DNA of 64,000 nt from Pseudomonadota bacterium (GTDB lineage Bacteria; Pseudomonadota; Gammaproteobacteria; Burkholderiales; Burkholderiaceae_C), in assembly GCA_021848345.1 (NCBI GenBank), contig JAJZUV010000018.1, positions 1 through 64,000 on the forward strand. Reading direction: 5' to 3'. Under the pieces are notes generated by a model that had not been told where the DNA came from, made no database searches, and worked only from the letters and a program-made list of their open reading frames with translations. Every line of letters begins with the position of its first letter. The stretch's first letter is position 1. The translations under genes were made by a program, and so were the position numbers. Positions 1-10,882 of this stretch are shown here, in pieces.

Positions 1-433
1 CGCGCGCGTACAGCTTGCGTCCGAAGCGCCGCTCCAGGGCCGGCAGCAGCTCGTCGAGCTGGCGCTGGTCCATCGGGAAGGCGCTGGTGACCTGGACCTC
101 GGCGCGCTGCTGCGCGTCGTCCTTCAGTCGGTGGAACTGCTCGGCGATGGCCGGCAGCGCCGCCAGGCGGTGGTTCTCGAGCACCACGCGCAGCAGGTTG
201 CGCACCGCTTCGCCGGGCTGTTTCGGCAGCGCCGACAGCATCAGCTCGCCGAGGGCTTGCGCGCTCAGCTGCGGGTCGCCGACCAGCCGGCGCAGGCCGG
301 TGTCGCGGGCGACCACGGCCAGCGCGTCGAGCTGCTCGGCCACCTGGTCGAGACCTTCGGCGGCCGCCGCGCCCTGCGCGGCCTGGAACATCGCTTCGGC
401 GTAGGGCCTTGCGACAGTGGCGAGTTCAGCCAT
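1..433 (-). CDS. atpH: ATP synthase F1 subunit delta (partial)
   Basis: The delta subunit is part of the peripheral stalk of F1Fo ATP synthase and links F1 to the b-subunit dimer. About 144 N-terminal residues are visible, starting MAELATVARPYAEAMF, which is the normal delta start. The gene runs off the left edge, so the C-terminal part is missing. The ATG at 433 lies 15 bp beyond the atpF stop. The order I-B-E-F-H on one strand is the standard atp operon, and alpha, gamma, beta and epsilon are expected outside the window. Confidence 0.95.
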   Translation of the reverse strand, partial: MAELATVARPYAEAMFQAAQGAAAAEGLDQVAEQLDALAVVARDTGLRRLVGDPQLSAQALGELMLSALPKQPGEAVRNLLRVVLENHRLAALPAIAEQFHRLKDDAQQRAEVQVTSAFPMDQRQLDELLPALERRFGRKLYAR

Positions 434-448
434 CGCGGATCCTTTCGC

Positions 449-919
449 TCAGAGCTCGGCCTTGAGCTGCGCGAGCAGCTCGGCGTGGGCCTGCGCGTCG
501 ACCTCGCGGCGCAGGATCGCCTCGGCGCCCCGCACCGCCAGCGCGGCGACCTGGTCGCGCAAGACCTCGCGGGCCTTGATCACCTGCTGCTCGGCCTCGG
601 CACGCGCCTGGGCGACGATGCCCTCGGCGGTTTCCTCGGCCTTGCGGCGGGCTTCCTCGATCATCGCCATGCCGCGACGCTCGGCGTCGTGCAGGCGTTG
701 CGCGCTCTCTTCGTGCGAACGAGCGAGCTCGCGCGCGACTTCCTGGTTGGCCGAGGCCAGCTCGGCCTTGGCGCGATCGGCCGCGGCGAGGCCGTCGGCG
801 ACTTTCTTTGCGCGCTCATCCAGCGCCTTGGTGATCGGCGGCCACACATACTTGGCCGTGAACGCCGCCAGCAGCAGGAACACGATGAGCTGCGCAATCA
901 GTGTTGCGTCCAAATGCAT
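449..919 (-). CDS. atpF: ATP synthase Fo subunit b
   Basis: Subunit b forms the membrane-anchored peripheral stalk that holds F1 still against the rotating c-ring. The 156-residue protein has one N-terminal membrane helix (about residues 5-25, [20 protein letters not shown]). A long, charged, Ala-rich helical region follows and would form the b2 coiled coil. This length is typical of bacterial AtpF. It sits between atpE and atpH in the same operon. Confidence 0.96.
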   Translation of the reverse strand: MHLDATLIAQLIVFLLLAAFTAKYVWPPITKALDERAKKVADGLAAADRAKAELASANQEVARELARSHEESAQRLHDAERRGMAMIEEARRKAEETAEGIVAQARAEAEQQVIKAREVLRDQVAALAVRGAEAILRREVDAQAHAELLAQLKAEL

Positions 920-983
920 GGCGCTAACCCTTGCGTAGTTTCGGGGACATGAGGTGTGCAGACCGACGGTGCGGTCCGCGCAA

Positions 984-2175
<1,192 letters not shown>

Positions 2176-2218
2176 GGCAGCTTCGGCAAAAGGGTTGGTC
2201 GCGTGGTGGTGCGCGGAC

Positions 2219-2692
2219 TCAGGCTTGTTTCCCGCCGCGGCGCGGCTTGCCGCGCAGCAACAGGGCGATCCAGTACACCTGCAGCGTGGCCACGAGGCCG
2301 AGCAGCAGCGCCGGCCAGCTCAGCGCGGGCAGCACGCGCGGTGCCAGCAGCAGGAACATCACGGTGAAGGCGATCTTGAGCAGTTCGCCGAAGGCGAAGC
2401 CGAACAGCGCGTAGGCGGGCGGCAGGCGCACCAGCCAGCGGCGCATGGCGCCTGCGAACAAGGCGGCCGGCAGCAGCACGACCGCGCCGCCCCACAGCGC
2501 CGACAGGCCCGCGGCGCGCCCGCCCAGCAGCCAGCCGGCCACGCCGCACAGCAGGGTCACCGCCAGTTGCAGCCCGACCACGCGCAGCGGCGACACGCCC
2601 GGCTTGGCGCGCAGCAACGCCTGCGCCTGCTCGCGGCTCAGCGGCTCGCGCGGCGTGTCGTTTTCGTCCTGCCAGGTGTCCAAGGCTTGCAC
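2219..2692 (-). CDS. atpI: ATP synthase protein I
   Basis: AtpI is a small membrane protein thought to help c-ring assembly and magnesium uptake, and it usually opens atp operons. The C-terminal half holds four hydrophobic segments (from about LRVVGLQLAVTLLCGVAGWL). The chosen start is GTG at 2692 (MQALDTWQDEND). An upstream in-frame TTG at 2734 would add 14 residues of unconvincing sequence. It is the first atp gene, so the operon promoter should lie between 2693 and about 3000. Confidence 0.8.
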   Translation of the reverse strand: MQALDTWQDENDTPREPLSREQAQALLRAKPGVSPLRVVGLQLAVTLLCGVAGWLLGGRAAGLSALWGGAVVLLPAALFAGAMRRWLVRLPPAYALFGFAFGELLKIAFTVMFLLLAPRVLPALSWPALLLGLVATLQVYWIALLLRGKPRRGGKQA

Positions 2693-3117
2693 GGTTCTTG
2701 CTTGATTGCGGTTGCGGACTAGATTGCGGGGCAAAGACTGCGGCGTTGCTGCGGGACGGGGGGCCTGCCGGTGCCGCCGAGGACCCGCCGGCGCACCCTC
2801 ACGGTGCGCCGTGCATCCTGCTGCTGCGGTCGTGGTACGCGAGCTTCGCGCACTGGGCCCCTCCGAGGTGCGCAGTCAAGCGCGCGCAACCTCGGGATCC
2901 TCGGGCCACCATCCAGTCAACATCCCGGCCAGGCGTTGTAACAAATCGCTCGCGGCCAAACGGCGGAAGTATACGTAAACCCCTAGGCAGCAATCCAGTA
3001 TTTTCGTAGCCCGTGTCGGGTCTGCCTTGCGCCAGAGCAAGGCAAGCCGACGCACCGAATAGGCGCGCCAGGGGCGCGGCGCGCGGATTGGGCTATGCTC
3101 GGCACCAGGGGGTTGCC
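2693..3117. other. Intergenic region upstream of the atp operon
   Basis: About 425 bp separate the divergent atpI and the CopD-like gene. I see no convincing gene. It should hold the atp promoter (minus strand) and that of the CopD-like gene. An A+T-richer patch at about 2960-3000 has a TATACT-like element on the minus strand, but no well-spaced -35 box was found. A small dyad (GCCTTG/CAAGGC) lies at about 3025-3046. Confidence 0.4.
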
Positions 3118-3561
3118 GTGAACAAATTGTTGCTTTTCATACACTTGATCGGTGCCATCGTCTGGATGGGGGGCATGAGCCTGGTGCTTCTGGCCCTGCG
3201 TCCGGCAGCCTTGCGGGTCTTGCAGCCGCCCTTGCGCCAGCAATTGCTGCTGCAGGTGCTGCGGGGCTTTTTCCCGTTGGTGTGGCTGAGCATCGCACTG
3301 CTGCTGGGCACCGGCACCTGGGCGATGGCCAGCGTGGGCATGGCCGTCGCGCCGCCGGGCTGGCATGCCATGCAGGGCATCGGCCTGCTGATGACGGTGG
3401 TGTTCGGCTACATCTACGTCGGCCCTTACCGCCGCGCCCGCCGTGCCGCGGGCGAGGCCCAATGGCCGGCCGTGGGCGCCGAGCTGCAGCGCATCCACCG
3501 CCTGGTGCAGCTCAACTTCGTGCTCGGCTGGCTGGCCATCGCGCTGGTGCTGCTGGTGTAG
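3118..3561 (+). CDS. CopD-like four-helix membrane protein
   Basis: This 148-residue integral membrane protein has about four transmembrane helices. The N-terminus MNKLLLFIHLIGAIVWMGGM carries a His in helix 1 and a WMGG motif, a pattern shared by CopD-domain and HemJ-like proteins. The GTG at 3118 is chosen because the hydrophobic reading frame begins there; an upstream extension is low-complexity and unlike the family. It converges on hemB. A heme or copper role is inferred from the fold type only. Confidence 0.6.
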   Translation: MNKLLLFIHLIGAIVWMGGMSLVLLALRPAALRVLQPPLRQQLLLQVLRGFFPLVWLSIALLLGTGTWAMASVGMAVAPPGWHAMQGIGLLMTVVFGYIYVGPYRRARRAAGEAQWPAVGAELQRIHRLVQLNFVLGWLAIALVLLV

Positions 3562-3592
3562 ACGGCGCCGCGCCGGGCGCCGCCCGGGGGCT

Positions 3593-4621
<1,029 letters not shown>

Positions 4622-4694
4622 TCAGGAATTCGTCGCGTCACGGGAACTTTTGAAGCTTACGCCAGTCTATTCCTGCAGGCGCATGCCGCGAGGC

Positions 4695-4780
4695 GTCGCC
4701 TCCCGCTTCTTCCTCCCTGAGCGGGAGCCTTGATCGCAACCAAGGCTGTTCGCCCCGGCTTCGGCCGGGGTTTCTTTTTG
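4695..4780 (+). ncRNA. Candidate small RNA with three stem-loops
   Basis: Three consecutive hairpins lie in about 80 nt. The first pairs CTCCCGCT (4700-4707) with AGCGGGAG (4720-4727) around a loop containing TTCCTCCC. The second pairs AGCCTTG (4726-4732) with CAAGGCT (4741-4747); the third is the terminator at 4753-4779. The pyrimidine loop is complementary to Shine-Dalgarno sequences, as in CU-rich regulatory sRNAs. No plus-strand ORF ends here, so the terminator needs a transcript of its own. No clear promoter was identified. Inference from structure only. Confidence 0.45.
4753..4779 (+). terminator. Rho-independent terminator
   Basis: A perfect 7-bp GC stem (CCCCGGC / GCCGGGG) with a TTCG tetraloop is followed by TTTCTTTTT on the plus strand. 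It is a strong intrinsic terminator with no annotated plus-strand gene directly upstream. Confidence 0.8.
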
Positions 4781-4832
4781 GCCCGGAGACGCGAAGCCGG
4801 CTCGCCGCGGGCTGGACGCTAGGCTGCTAGAT

Positions 4833-4866
4833 TTCTTTCAAGGGAAATATAATTCCCACCAAAGAA
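4833..4866. promoter_or_regulatory. Symmetric operator over a TATAAT promoter element
   Basis: A 34-bp dyad is centred between 4849 and 4850. TTCTTT (4833-4838) mirrors AAAGAA (4861-4866), and GGGAA (4842-4846) mirrors TTCCC (4853-4857). A perfect -10 hexamer TATAAT (4848-4853) sits in the middle. It lies directly upstream of the wHTH-MNT gene, so autoregulation by that protein is the natural inference. The -35 region is weak. Confidence 0.6.
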
Positions 4867-4903
4867 GTTGATTTCCTCACAACGAAGCTCTTTCCCGTGC
4901 GCC

Positions 4904-5560
4904 ATGCAGCCCTCCTCCGTTCAGAGCTTCCAGCGCTTTCCGTTGACCCGGTTGCTGGCCAGCGCCGGGCACGTCCGTGTGCTCCGCGCGCTGCTCAGCC
5001 ATGGTGGCGCCCAGAGCGCAGCGCAGTTGGCTTCGGACTGCTCCATGACGGCGCGGGGTGTGCGCAACACGCTCGATGCGCTGATCGCGCAGGGCGCCGT
5101 CGAGGTGCTGGGTTCGGCCAGCGTCAGGCTGTTCGCTCCGGCACTGGACCAGCCGCTGGTATCGGCGCTGGCGCAGCTTTTTGAAGCGGAGCGCCAGCAC
5201 TGGCGGCAGCTGCAGGACCAGTTGCACAACGGACTGGCCGCTGAAAAGCACATTCGCTCGGCATGGCTGTACGGCAGCGTCGCGCGTGCCACGGATGAGC
5301 CTCATAGCGATATGGACATCGCGCTCGTGCTGGACGAGGACAGCCTGGACGCAAGTCGCCAGGTGCGCGACGCCGTGCAGGAGCTGGGTGAGCGACTGGG
5401 GGTGCCCATCTCCCCGGTGGTTCTCACGCCCTCGGAGCTGGCCAGGCTGTCACCCAGTGACCCCTGGTGGTCAGAGTTGAGCCGGGACGCGAAAGTGCTC
5501 AAGGGTGTCTCACCCGCCAGGGAATCCGCTCGGTGCGCCAAGGCGGCGCAGTCAGCATGA
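4904..5560 (+). CDS. wHTH-MNT nucleotidyltransferase antitoxin
   Basis: The 218-residue protein has two parts. Residues about 14-80 look like a winged helix-turn-helix of ArsR/MarR type (LRALLSHGGAQSAAQLASDCSMTARGVRNTLDALI). Residues about 118-200 are a minimal nucleotidyltransferase (MNT) domain with GSVAR (124-128) and SDMD (135-138), the nucleotide and metal signature. In MntA/HepT systems the MNT protein neutralises the HEPN toxin by AMPylation. The ATG at 4904 is preferred; an in-frame TTG at 4868 would add 12 residues. Its stop overlaps the next start (ATGA), so the two genes are translationally coupled. Confidence 0.75.
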   Translation: MQPSSVQSFQRFPLTRLLASAGHVRVLRALLSHGGAQSAAQLASDCSMTARGVRNTLDALIAQGAVEVLGSASVRLFAPALDQPLVSALAQLFEAERQHWRQLQDQLHNGLAAEKHIRSAWLYGSVARATDEPHSDMDIALVLDEDSLDASRQVRDAVQELGERLGVPISPVVLTPSELARLSPSDPWWSELSRDAKVLKGVSPARESARCAKAAQSA

Positions 5561-5967
5561 CGGGCAAGAGCCCGCGCAAGAAGGTCGACGCGCTGTATTG
5601 GCAGGGCCGGTTGCGCGTGGCGCAGGCCTACCTCGAAGCCGCCCAGCAGGCGCATCTGCTTGCGAAGGTGGGTCAGGACTGCAATCCCGTCATCAGCCAG
5701 ATTGTGCTGGCGGCCATCGCGTTCGGCGACAGCCTCACCGCCAGGCGCGCGCAGATCGTCAACCAGCAGGACCATGCCCAGGCGCCCCGCCTCCTGCGGG
5801 ACGTGCTGGGCAATCTGCTGCCCGAAGGCCACGAGCGTCGCTACCGTCGCATCCTGAGTTTCAAGGATGAGGTGCAGTACGGCGCCCGCCAGGCCACGCG
5901 AGATGAAGCCGGCCGGTTGCTGGCGGACCTCGAAGAATGGGCTCGCTGGGCGCAGGAACTGCTTTAG
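5557..5967 (+). CDS. HEPN-like toxin partner of the MNT protein
   Basis: The 136-residue, mostly helical protein begins at the ATG that overlaps the upstream stop. It has the features of HEPN-type partners: an N-terminal helix with VAQAYLEAAQQA, a central segment with QQDHAQAPRLLRDVLG, and a C-terminal KDEVQYGARQ before another helix. A canonical R-x4-6-H ribonuclease motif is not unambiguous, so the HEPN call rests on helical layout, size and obligatory pairing with an MNT gene. An active partner would be an RNA-cleaving toxin. Confidence 0.6.
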   Translation: MTGKSPRKKVDALYWQGRLRVAQAYLEAAQQAHLLAKVGQDCNPVISQIVLAAIAFGDSLTARRAQIVNQQDHAQAPRLLRDVLGNLLPEGHERRYRRILSFKDEVQYGARQATRDEAGRLLADLEEWARWAQELL

Positions 5968-6057
5968 GCGCCGGATGCGCCCCTGCGGTCGCATCCGGCG
6001 CCAGTGCCCGCACGCAGGCACAATGCAGGGCTGCCGCCAAGCCCTCGAGGAGTCCCG

Positions 6058-6498
6058 ATGTTCCTGTGGATCAAGGCCCTGCACATCATCTTTGTCGTTT
6101 CCTGGTTCGCCGGCCTGTTCTACCTGCCGCGCATCTACGTCAACCTGGCCATGGTGGGCGACGCGCCCGAGGCGCGCGCCGAACGCGAGCGCCTGCTGCT
6201 GATGGCGCGCAAGCTGCTGCGCTTCATGACCATCCTCATGGTGCCGGCACTGGGCTTCGGCCTCGTGCTGTGGCTGTACTACGGCGTGGGCCTGCACGGC
6301 CCCGGCAACGCCTGGATGCACGTCAAGCTGACCTTCGTGCTCGTGCTGATCGCCTTCGACCACATGTGCCGTCGCCTGCTGCGCCAGTTCGAGCAAGGGC
6401 GCAATCGCCACAGCCATCGCTGGTACCGTTGGTTCAACGAGATTCCCACGGTCGCGCTGTTTGTCATCGTGCCGATGGTGGTGGTCAAGCCCTTCTGA
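6058..6498 (+). CDS. hemJ: Protoporphyrinogen IX oxidase, HemJ type
   Basis: HemJ oxidises protoporphyrinogen IX to protoporphyrin IX late in heme synthesis, replacing HemG/HemY in many Proteobacteria. The 146-residue protein has four membrane helices and the family N-terminus MFLWIKALHIIFVVSWFAGL, with the conserved helix-1 His and FYLPR motif. The C-terminus WYRWFNEIPTVALFVIVPMV is also typical. The start ATG at 6058 follows CGAGGAG. It lies close to hemB. Confidence 0.9.
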   Translation: MFLWIKALHIIFVVSWFAGLFYLPRIYVNLAMVGDAPEARAERERLLLMARKLLRFMTILMVPALGFGLVLWLYYGVGLHGPGNAWMHVKLTFVLVLIAFDHMCRRLLRQFEQGRNRHSHRWYRWFNEIPTVALFVIVPMVVVKPF

Positions 6499-6524
6499 TC
6501 GCCCGCGCCTACCCCCGTCCTTCC

Positions 6525-6851
6525 ATGAGCCATTACCAGTACCACGTGTTCTTCTGCCTGAACCAGCGCGACGGGCCTCGCCCGTGTTGCGCGGCGCAGG
6601 GCGCCGAGGCGGCCTTCGACCACTGCAAGAAGGCGGTCAAGCAGGCCGGCCTGGCCGGCCCCGGCAAGGTGCGGGTGAACCGCGCCGGCTGCATGGAGCG
6701 CTGCGAGGAGGGGCCCGTGTGCGTGGTCTACCCCCAGGGCACCTGGTACACCTACGTGGACCAGCACGACATCGACGAAATCGTCGAGCGCCATCTCAAG
6801 CATGGCGAGATCGTCGAGCGCCTGCTGGTGCCCGAGGAGCCCGCCGCATGA
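6525..6851 (+). CDS. Thioredoxin-like [2Fe-2S] ferredoxin
   Basis: The 108-residue protein is a small iron-sulfur electron carrier of the thioredoxin-fold ferredoxin family. The cluster cysteines are recognisable as FFCLNQRDGPRPCC near the N-terminus and CMERCEEGPVC in the middle. The electron partner cannot be told. Its stop overlaps the start of the downstream hydrolase (ATGA), so the two are probably co-translated. Confidence 0.85.
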   Translation: MSHYQYHVFFCLNQRDGPRPCCAAQGAEAAFDHCKKAVKQAGLAGPGKVRVNRAGCMERCEEGPVCVVYPQGTWYTYVDQHDIDEIVERHLKHGEIVERLLVPEEPAA

Positions 6852-7516
6852 ACCGCTCCACCCGGCGAGAAACCATCCCGGGCCCGGCCGGCACGCTGGA
6901 ACTGGCCATCGACCTGCCGGCGCAGGCCCCGCGCGGTCTCGCCGTGGTGGCCCACCCCCATCCGCTGCAGGGGGGCACGCTGGACAACAAGGTGGCGCAG
7001 ACCCTGGCGCGCGCCTGGGTGCAACTGGGCTTCGCCGCGGTGCGCCCGAACTTCCGCGGCGTGGGCGCCAGCCAGGGCGCCTACACCGAAGGCCTGGGCG
7101 AGACCGACGACCTGCGCGCCGCCATGGTCCACGCCCAGCGCGAACTGGGCCTGGCGGACGACGCGCCGCTGGCCATCTCGGGCTTTTCCTTCGGGGGCTT
7201 CGTCGCCGCGCGCCTGTGCGCGCAACTGCGTGAGCAGGGGCGCGAGGTGCACCACCTGTGCCTGGTGGCGCCGGCGGTGGCCAGTTTCGCGGTGCCGGCC
7301 ATGCGCGACGAGGCCGGCAACACCCTGGCGCGGCGCATGCTGGTGGTGCACGGCGAGGCCGACGACGTCGTGCCCCTGGGCGCCACGATGGACTGGGCGC
7401 GCCCGCAGGCACAACCCGTGCTGGTCGTGCCGGGCGCCGGGCATTTCTTTCACGGCATGCTGACGCCGTTGAAACAATGGGTATGCGCCTGGCACGCTAC
7501 GCTCCCCGAGGCCTGA
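6848..7516 (+). CDS. Alpha/beta hydrolase
   Basis: The 222-residue protein has an alpha/beta-hydrolase fold. It shows an oxyanion-side HPHPLQGG motif, the NFRGVGAS segment, a nucleophile elbow GFSFGG, an Asp in VVHGEADDVVP and a catalytic His in GAGHFFHG. This matches the YjfP/CocE-like group of serine hydrolases often found next to small ferredoxins in betaproteobacteria. The substrate is unknown. Confidence 0.85.
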   Translation: MNRSTRRETIPGPAGTLELAIDLPAQAPRGLAVVAHPHPLQGGTLDNKVAQTLARAWVQLGFAAVRPNFRGVGASQGAYTEGLGETDDLRAAMVHAQRELGLADDAPLAISGFSFGGFVAARLCAQLREQGREVHHLCLVAPAVASFAVPAMRDEAGNTLARRMLVVHGEADDVVPLGATMDWARPQAQPVLVVPGAGHFFHGMLTPLKQWVCAWHATLPEA

Positions 7517-7675
7517 GAGGCCCCCGCGATACCTGAGGAAACAACAGGCCCGCCGCGCGCTGCTATGGTGCGGCAGGTTGTGCGCCCCGACCCGCGGGGC
7601 GCACCCATTCGCCGGTACGCAGCCGGCATACCAGCATCGTCCCCAGCTTTGTCCCCAGCATTGTCCGAATCGCCC

Positions 7676-8950
7676 ATGTTCCCATCCGATTTCCGACCCT
7701 CGCGCCGCCTGGTCGCCGGCGCGCTTGTCCTGTCCTTCGCCTGCGGCACGCTGCCCGCCGCCTGGGCCGCGGCCGCTCCCGCGCCCGCCGCCGCCTCGGC
7801 ACCCGCATCCGCCGCGTCCGCGACCGGTCCCGGCAACCTGCCCAACGGCCCCACCGCCGCGCTGCTGCAGACCGTCACGCCGCCCAACCTGGACGCGCGC
7901 AGCTGGCTGGTGCTGGACCTCACCAGCAACCAGATCCTGGCCCAGCACGACGCGCACCAGGTCGAGGCCCCGGCCTCGCTGACCAAGCTGATGACCGCCT
8001 ACCTGACCTTCAAGGCCATCAAGGACGGCACCATCAAGCGCGACCAGATGGTGCACGAGAGCGTGAAGGCCTGGCGTACCGGCGGCTCGCGCATGTTCAT
8101 CGACCCGCGCGTGCCGGTGTCGGTGGACGACCTGCTCATGGGCATGATCGTGCAGTCGGGCAACGACGCCGCGATGACCCTGGCGCAGACCGTGGCCGGC
8201 TCCGAGGCCACCTTCGTGTCCATGATGAACAGCCAGGCGCAGCAGTGGGGCCTGCAGGACACCCACTTCATGGACCCCACGGGCCTGCCCGACCCCGGGC
8301 ACCACAGCAGCGCGCATGACCTGGCGGTGATCGCCACCCACATCATCCGCGACTTTCCCCAGGACTTCGCGCGCTACTTCAAGGTCAAGGAGTTCACCTA
8401 CAACCACATCACGCAGCCCAACCGCGTGAGTCTGCTGTTCACCGACCCCTCGGTGGACGGCATGAAGACCGGCTACACCGAGCATGCGGGCTACTGCATG
8501 ATCACCACCGCGCTGCGCAAGACCCCCACCGGGCCGCGCCGCGTGCTCACCGTGGTCATGGGCACGCCCACCGAGCATGCGCGGGTGGCCGAGAGCGCCG
8601 TGCTGCTGAACTGGGCCTACCAGAACTTCGACGACGTGCACCTGCTGCAGTCCGGCAAGGCGCTGGTGCAGGCGCCCGTGTGGAAGGGCGCCACCTCCAC
8701 CGTGGCGCTGGGCAGCCTGCAGGACGTGGTGGTCACCGTGCCGCGCGGCGACGCCTCGCGCATCCAGACCACCATGCAGCGTAACGATCCGCTGGTGGCC
8801 CCGCTGGCGGTGGGCCAGCGCGTGGGTACGCTGAACGTGACGCTGGCCGGCAAGCCCATCGGCAGCTACCCGCTGCAGGTGCTTGCGCCGGTGCGCCAGG
8901 CCGGCTTCTTCAAGCGCATGTGGGACGCGATGCGCCTGGCGATCAAGTAA
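7676..8950 (+). CDS. dacC: D-alanyl-D-alanine carboxypeptidase (PBP5/6 class)
   Basis: This penicillin-binding protein trims the terminal D-Ala from peptidoglycan stem peptides in the periplasm. The 424-residue protein has a signal peptide (about 1-32, ending AAWAAA) and the three S11 active-site motifs: Ser101-x-x-Lys104 (SLTK), Ser161-Gly-Asn163 and Lys264-Thr-Gly. A C-terminal beta domain and an amphipathic tail (FFKRMWDAMRLAIK) for membrane attachment follow. The start ATG at 7676 precedes the signal peptide. The symbol is a family-level choice (dacA and dacC are hard to separate). Confidence 0.9.
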   Translation: MFPSDFRPSRRLVAGALVLSFACGTLPAAWAAAAPAPAAASAPASAASATGPGNLPNGPTAALLQTVTPPNLDARSWLVLDLTSNQILAQHDAHQVEAPASLTKLMTAYLTFKAIKDGTIKRDQMVHESVKAWRTGGSRMFIDPRVPVSVDDLLMGMIVQSGNDAAMTLAQTVAGSEATFVSMMNSQAQQWGLQDTHFMDPTGLPDPGHHSSAHDLAVIATHIIRDFPQDFARYFKVKEFTYNHITQPNRVSLLFTDPSVDGMKTGYTEHAGYCMITTALRKTPTGPRRVLTVVMGTPTEHARVAESAVLLNWAYQNFDDVHLLQSGKALVQAPVWKGATSTVALGSLQDVVVTVPRGDASRIQTTMQRNDPLVAPLAVGQRVGTLNVTLAGKPIGSYPLQVLAPVRQAGFFKRMWDAMRLAIK

Positions 8951-9022
8951 GGTCGCAGGGGCCTGCCACGGGCCCGGCGTCGAACGGACCCGCGCCGCGC
9001 GGCGCGAGCCGTGGCCTCGCTC

Positions 9023-10351
9023 TCAGCCCTGGGTGGCCGCCAGCTCGCCGCGCAGCGAGTGCGGGTAGGCGGTGGCGATGCGCATGTCCACCATGCGCCC
9101 CACCAGGTCCTTCGACCCCACGAAGTGCACCATGCGGTTGTTCTCGGTGCGCCCCTGCAGTTCCTCGGGGTTGCGCCGGCTGGGCCCCTCGACCAGCACG
9201 CGCTGCGTGGTGCCCACCATGGCCTCGGAAATCTCCCGCGCGAACACCTCCAGGCGCGCCTGCAGGCGTTGCAGGCGCTGCAGCTTGAGCTCCTGCGGGG
9301 TGTCGTCCTGCAGGGCGGCCGCCGGGGTGCCCGGGCGGGCGCTGAACACGAAGCTGAAACTCGCGTCGAAGCGCACGTCCTCGACAAGCTTCATCAACTG
9401 CTCGAAGTCAGCCTCGGTCTCGCCGGGGAATCCCACGATGAAATCCGAGCCGATGCTGATGCCGGGCCGCGCCGCGCGCAGCTTGCGCACGATCTGCTTG
9501 AACTGCAGCGCGGTGTAGCCGCGCTTCATCGCCGCCAGCACCCGGTCCGAGCCATGCTGCACCGGCAGGTGCACGTGCGACACCAGCTGGGGAATGCGCG
9601 CATGCGCGTCGATCAGGCGCTGGGTGAACTCGTTCGGGTGGCTGGTGGTGTAGCGGATGCGCTCGATGCCCGGAATCTCCGCCACGTACTCCAGCAGCAG
9701 CGCGAAGTCCCCCGGATGACCGTCCACGTCGGCACGCCAGGCGTTGACGTTCTGGCCCAGCAGCGTGACCTCGCGCACCCCCTGAGCGGCCAGTTCGGCC
9801 ACCTCGGTGAGCACGTCCTCCAGCGGGCGCGAGACCTCCTCGCCGCGGGTGTAGGGCACCACGCAATAGCTGCAGTACTTGCTGCAGCCCTCCATGATGG
9901 ACACGAAGGCCGTGGCCCCTTCGGCGCGCGCGGCCGGCAGGTGGTCGAACTTCTCGATCTCGGGGAAACTCACGTCCACCTGCGCGCGCCCGGTGCGCTC
10001 GCGCGCGTCCAGCATCTCGGGCAGGCGGTGCAGGGTCTGCGGGCCGAACACCAGGTCCACGAAGGGCACGCGCTCGACGATCGCCGCGCCTTCCTGGCTG
10101 GCCACGCAGCCGGCCACGCCGATGCGCAGGCCCGGGCGCTCGGCCTTGAGCATGCGCAGGCGCCCGAGGTCGCTGAACACCTTCTCCTGCGCCTTTTCGC
10201 GAATCGAGCAGGTGTTGAGCAGCACCAGGTCGGCGTCCTCCGGAGTGTCGGTGGGCTGCCACGCCTGCGCGGCGCCGAGCACGTCGGCCATCTTGGCCGA
10301 GTCGTACTCGTTCATCTGGCAGCCGAAGGTCTTGATGTAGAGCTTTTTCAT
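9023..10351 (-). CDS. miaB: tRNA-2-methylthio-N6-isopentenyladenosine synthase
   Basis: MiaB is a radical-SAM methylthiotransferase that adds the methylthio group to i6A37 of tRNAs reading UNN codons. The 442-residue protein has the N-terminal UPF0004 domain ([12 protein letters not shown], with the first auxiliary-cluster Cys at 11). The radical-SAM cluster motif [15 protein letters not shown] follows, and a TRAM domain lies at the C-terminus. The ATG at 10351 ([10 protein letters not shown]) is chosen; an upstream in-frame extension is not conserved-looking. Confidence 0.97.
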   Translation of the reverse strand: MKKLYIKTFGCQMNEYDSAKMADVLGAAQAWQPTDTPEDADLVLLNTCSIREKAQEKVFSDLGRLRMLKAERPGLRIGVAGCVASQEGAAIVERVPFVDLVFGPQTLHRLPEMLDARERTGRAQVDVSFPEIEKFDHLPAARAEGATAFVSIMEGCSKYCSYCVVPYTRGEEVSRPLEDVLTEVAELAAQGVREVTLLGQNVNAWRADVDGHPGDFALLLEYVAEIPGIERIRYTTSHPNEFTQRLIDAHARIPQLVSHVHLPVQHGSDRVLAAMKRGYTALQFKQIVRKLRAARPGISIGSDFIVGFPGETEADFEQLMKLVEDVRFDASFSFVFSARPGTPAAALQDDTPQELKLQRLQRLQARLEVFAREISEAMVGTTQRVLVEGPSRRNPEELQGRTENNRMVHFVGSKDLVGRMVDMRIATAYPHSLRGELAATQG

Positions 10352-10391
10352 GATGGTCGGGCGGCGCCGCGGGTGCGCCGGCGCCAGGCTT

Positions 10392-10413
10392 GCACCCGCC
10401 CGCGGGCGGGTGC
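10392..10413. repeat. Perfect 22-bp GC palindrome
   Basis: A perfect inverted repeat (arms GCACCCGCCCG / CGGGCGGGTGC) sits between the stop of the secreted protein gene (10419) and the miaB start, both on the minus strand. It lacks a T-run, so it is not a clear intrinsic terminator. It could be a processing or attenuation stem. Confidence 0.5.
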
Positions 10414-10418
10414 GGCGT

Positions 10419-10805
10419 TCAGAACTGCCGGAACAGGCAGCGATTGGGGGCGGCCGCCAGCCCGCTGACGGTCTGGTTGGCGCCCAGCATCCACACCCGG
10501 AACACATTGCCCATGGAATCGCGCTGGAACACCACCGGGCCCTTGATTCCCGCCAGGTCGCCGCGCAGGATCACCCGTTGCTGGGTGTTCTCCACGCGCA
10601 ACCCCGGGCCCAGCGGATAGCTCACGCAATTCACGCTCAGCGTGGGGCCGGCTCCGAAGGTGGCGTAGCCCGTCATGCTGCCCATGGGGTAGACGCGGCT
10701 CAGCGCGCCGGGCACGGTCTGGGCCGACGCCGGCAGGCACGCGCCGCCCGACGCCAGCGCGGCGGCCAGGCTCAGGCGCAGCAGGTTCGGGGCGGCCAGG
10801 CGCAT
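10419..10805 (-). CDS. Secreted hypothetical protein
   Basis: The 128-residue protein has a clear signal peptide ([20 protein letters not shown] to about residue 29, cleavage near ASAQT). The mature domain is small and beta-rich with two cysteines (VNCVSYP and NRCLF) that could form one disulfide. No family was recognised. It lies between rfbC and miaB on the same strand. The periplasmic or extracellular location follows from the signal peptide alone. Confidence 0.6.
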   Translation of the reverse strand: MRLAAPNLLRLSLAAALASGGACLPASAQTVPGALSRVYPMGSMTGYATFGAGPTLSVNCVSYPLGPGLRVENTQQRVILRGDLAGIKGPVVFQRDSMGNVFRVWMLGANQTVSGLAAAPNRCLFRQF

Positions 10806-10882
10806 GGGCGGGTTCCTGGTGGGAGGGAAGCTGGGCGCGATTGTAGTGGCGGCGCAAGGCGCACGCCGGCGGCCCCGGGGCT

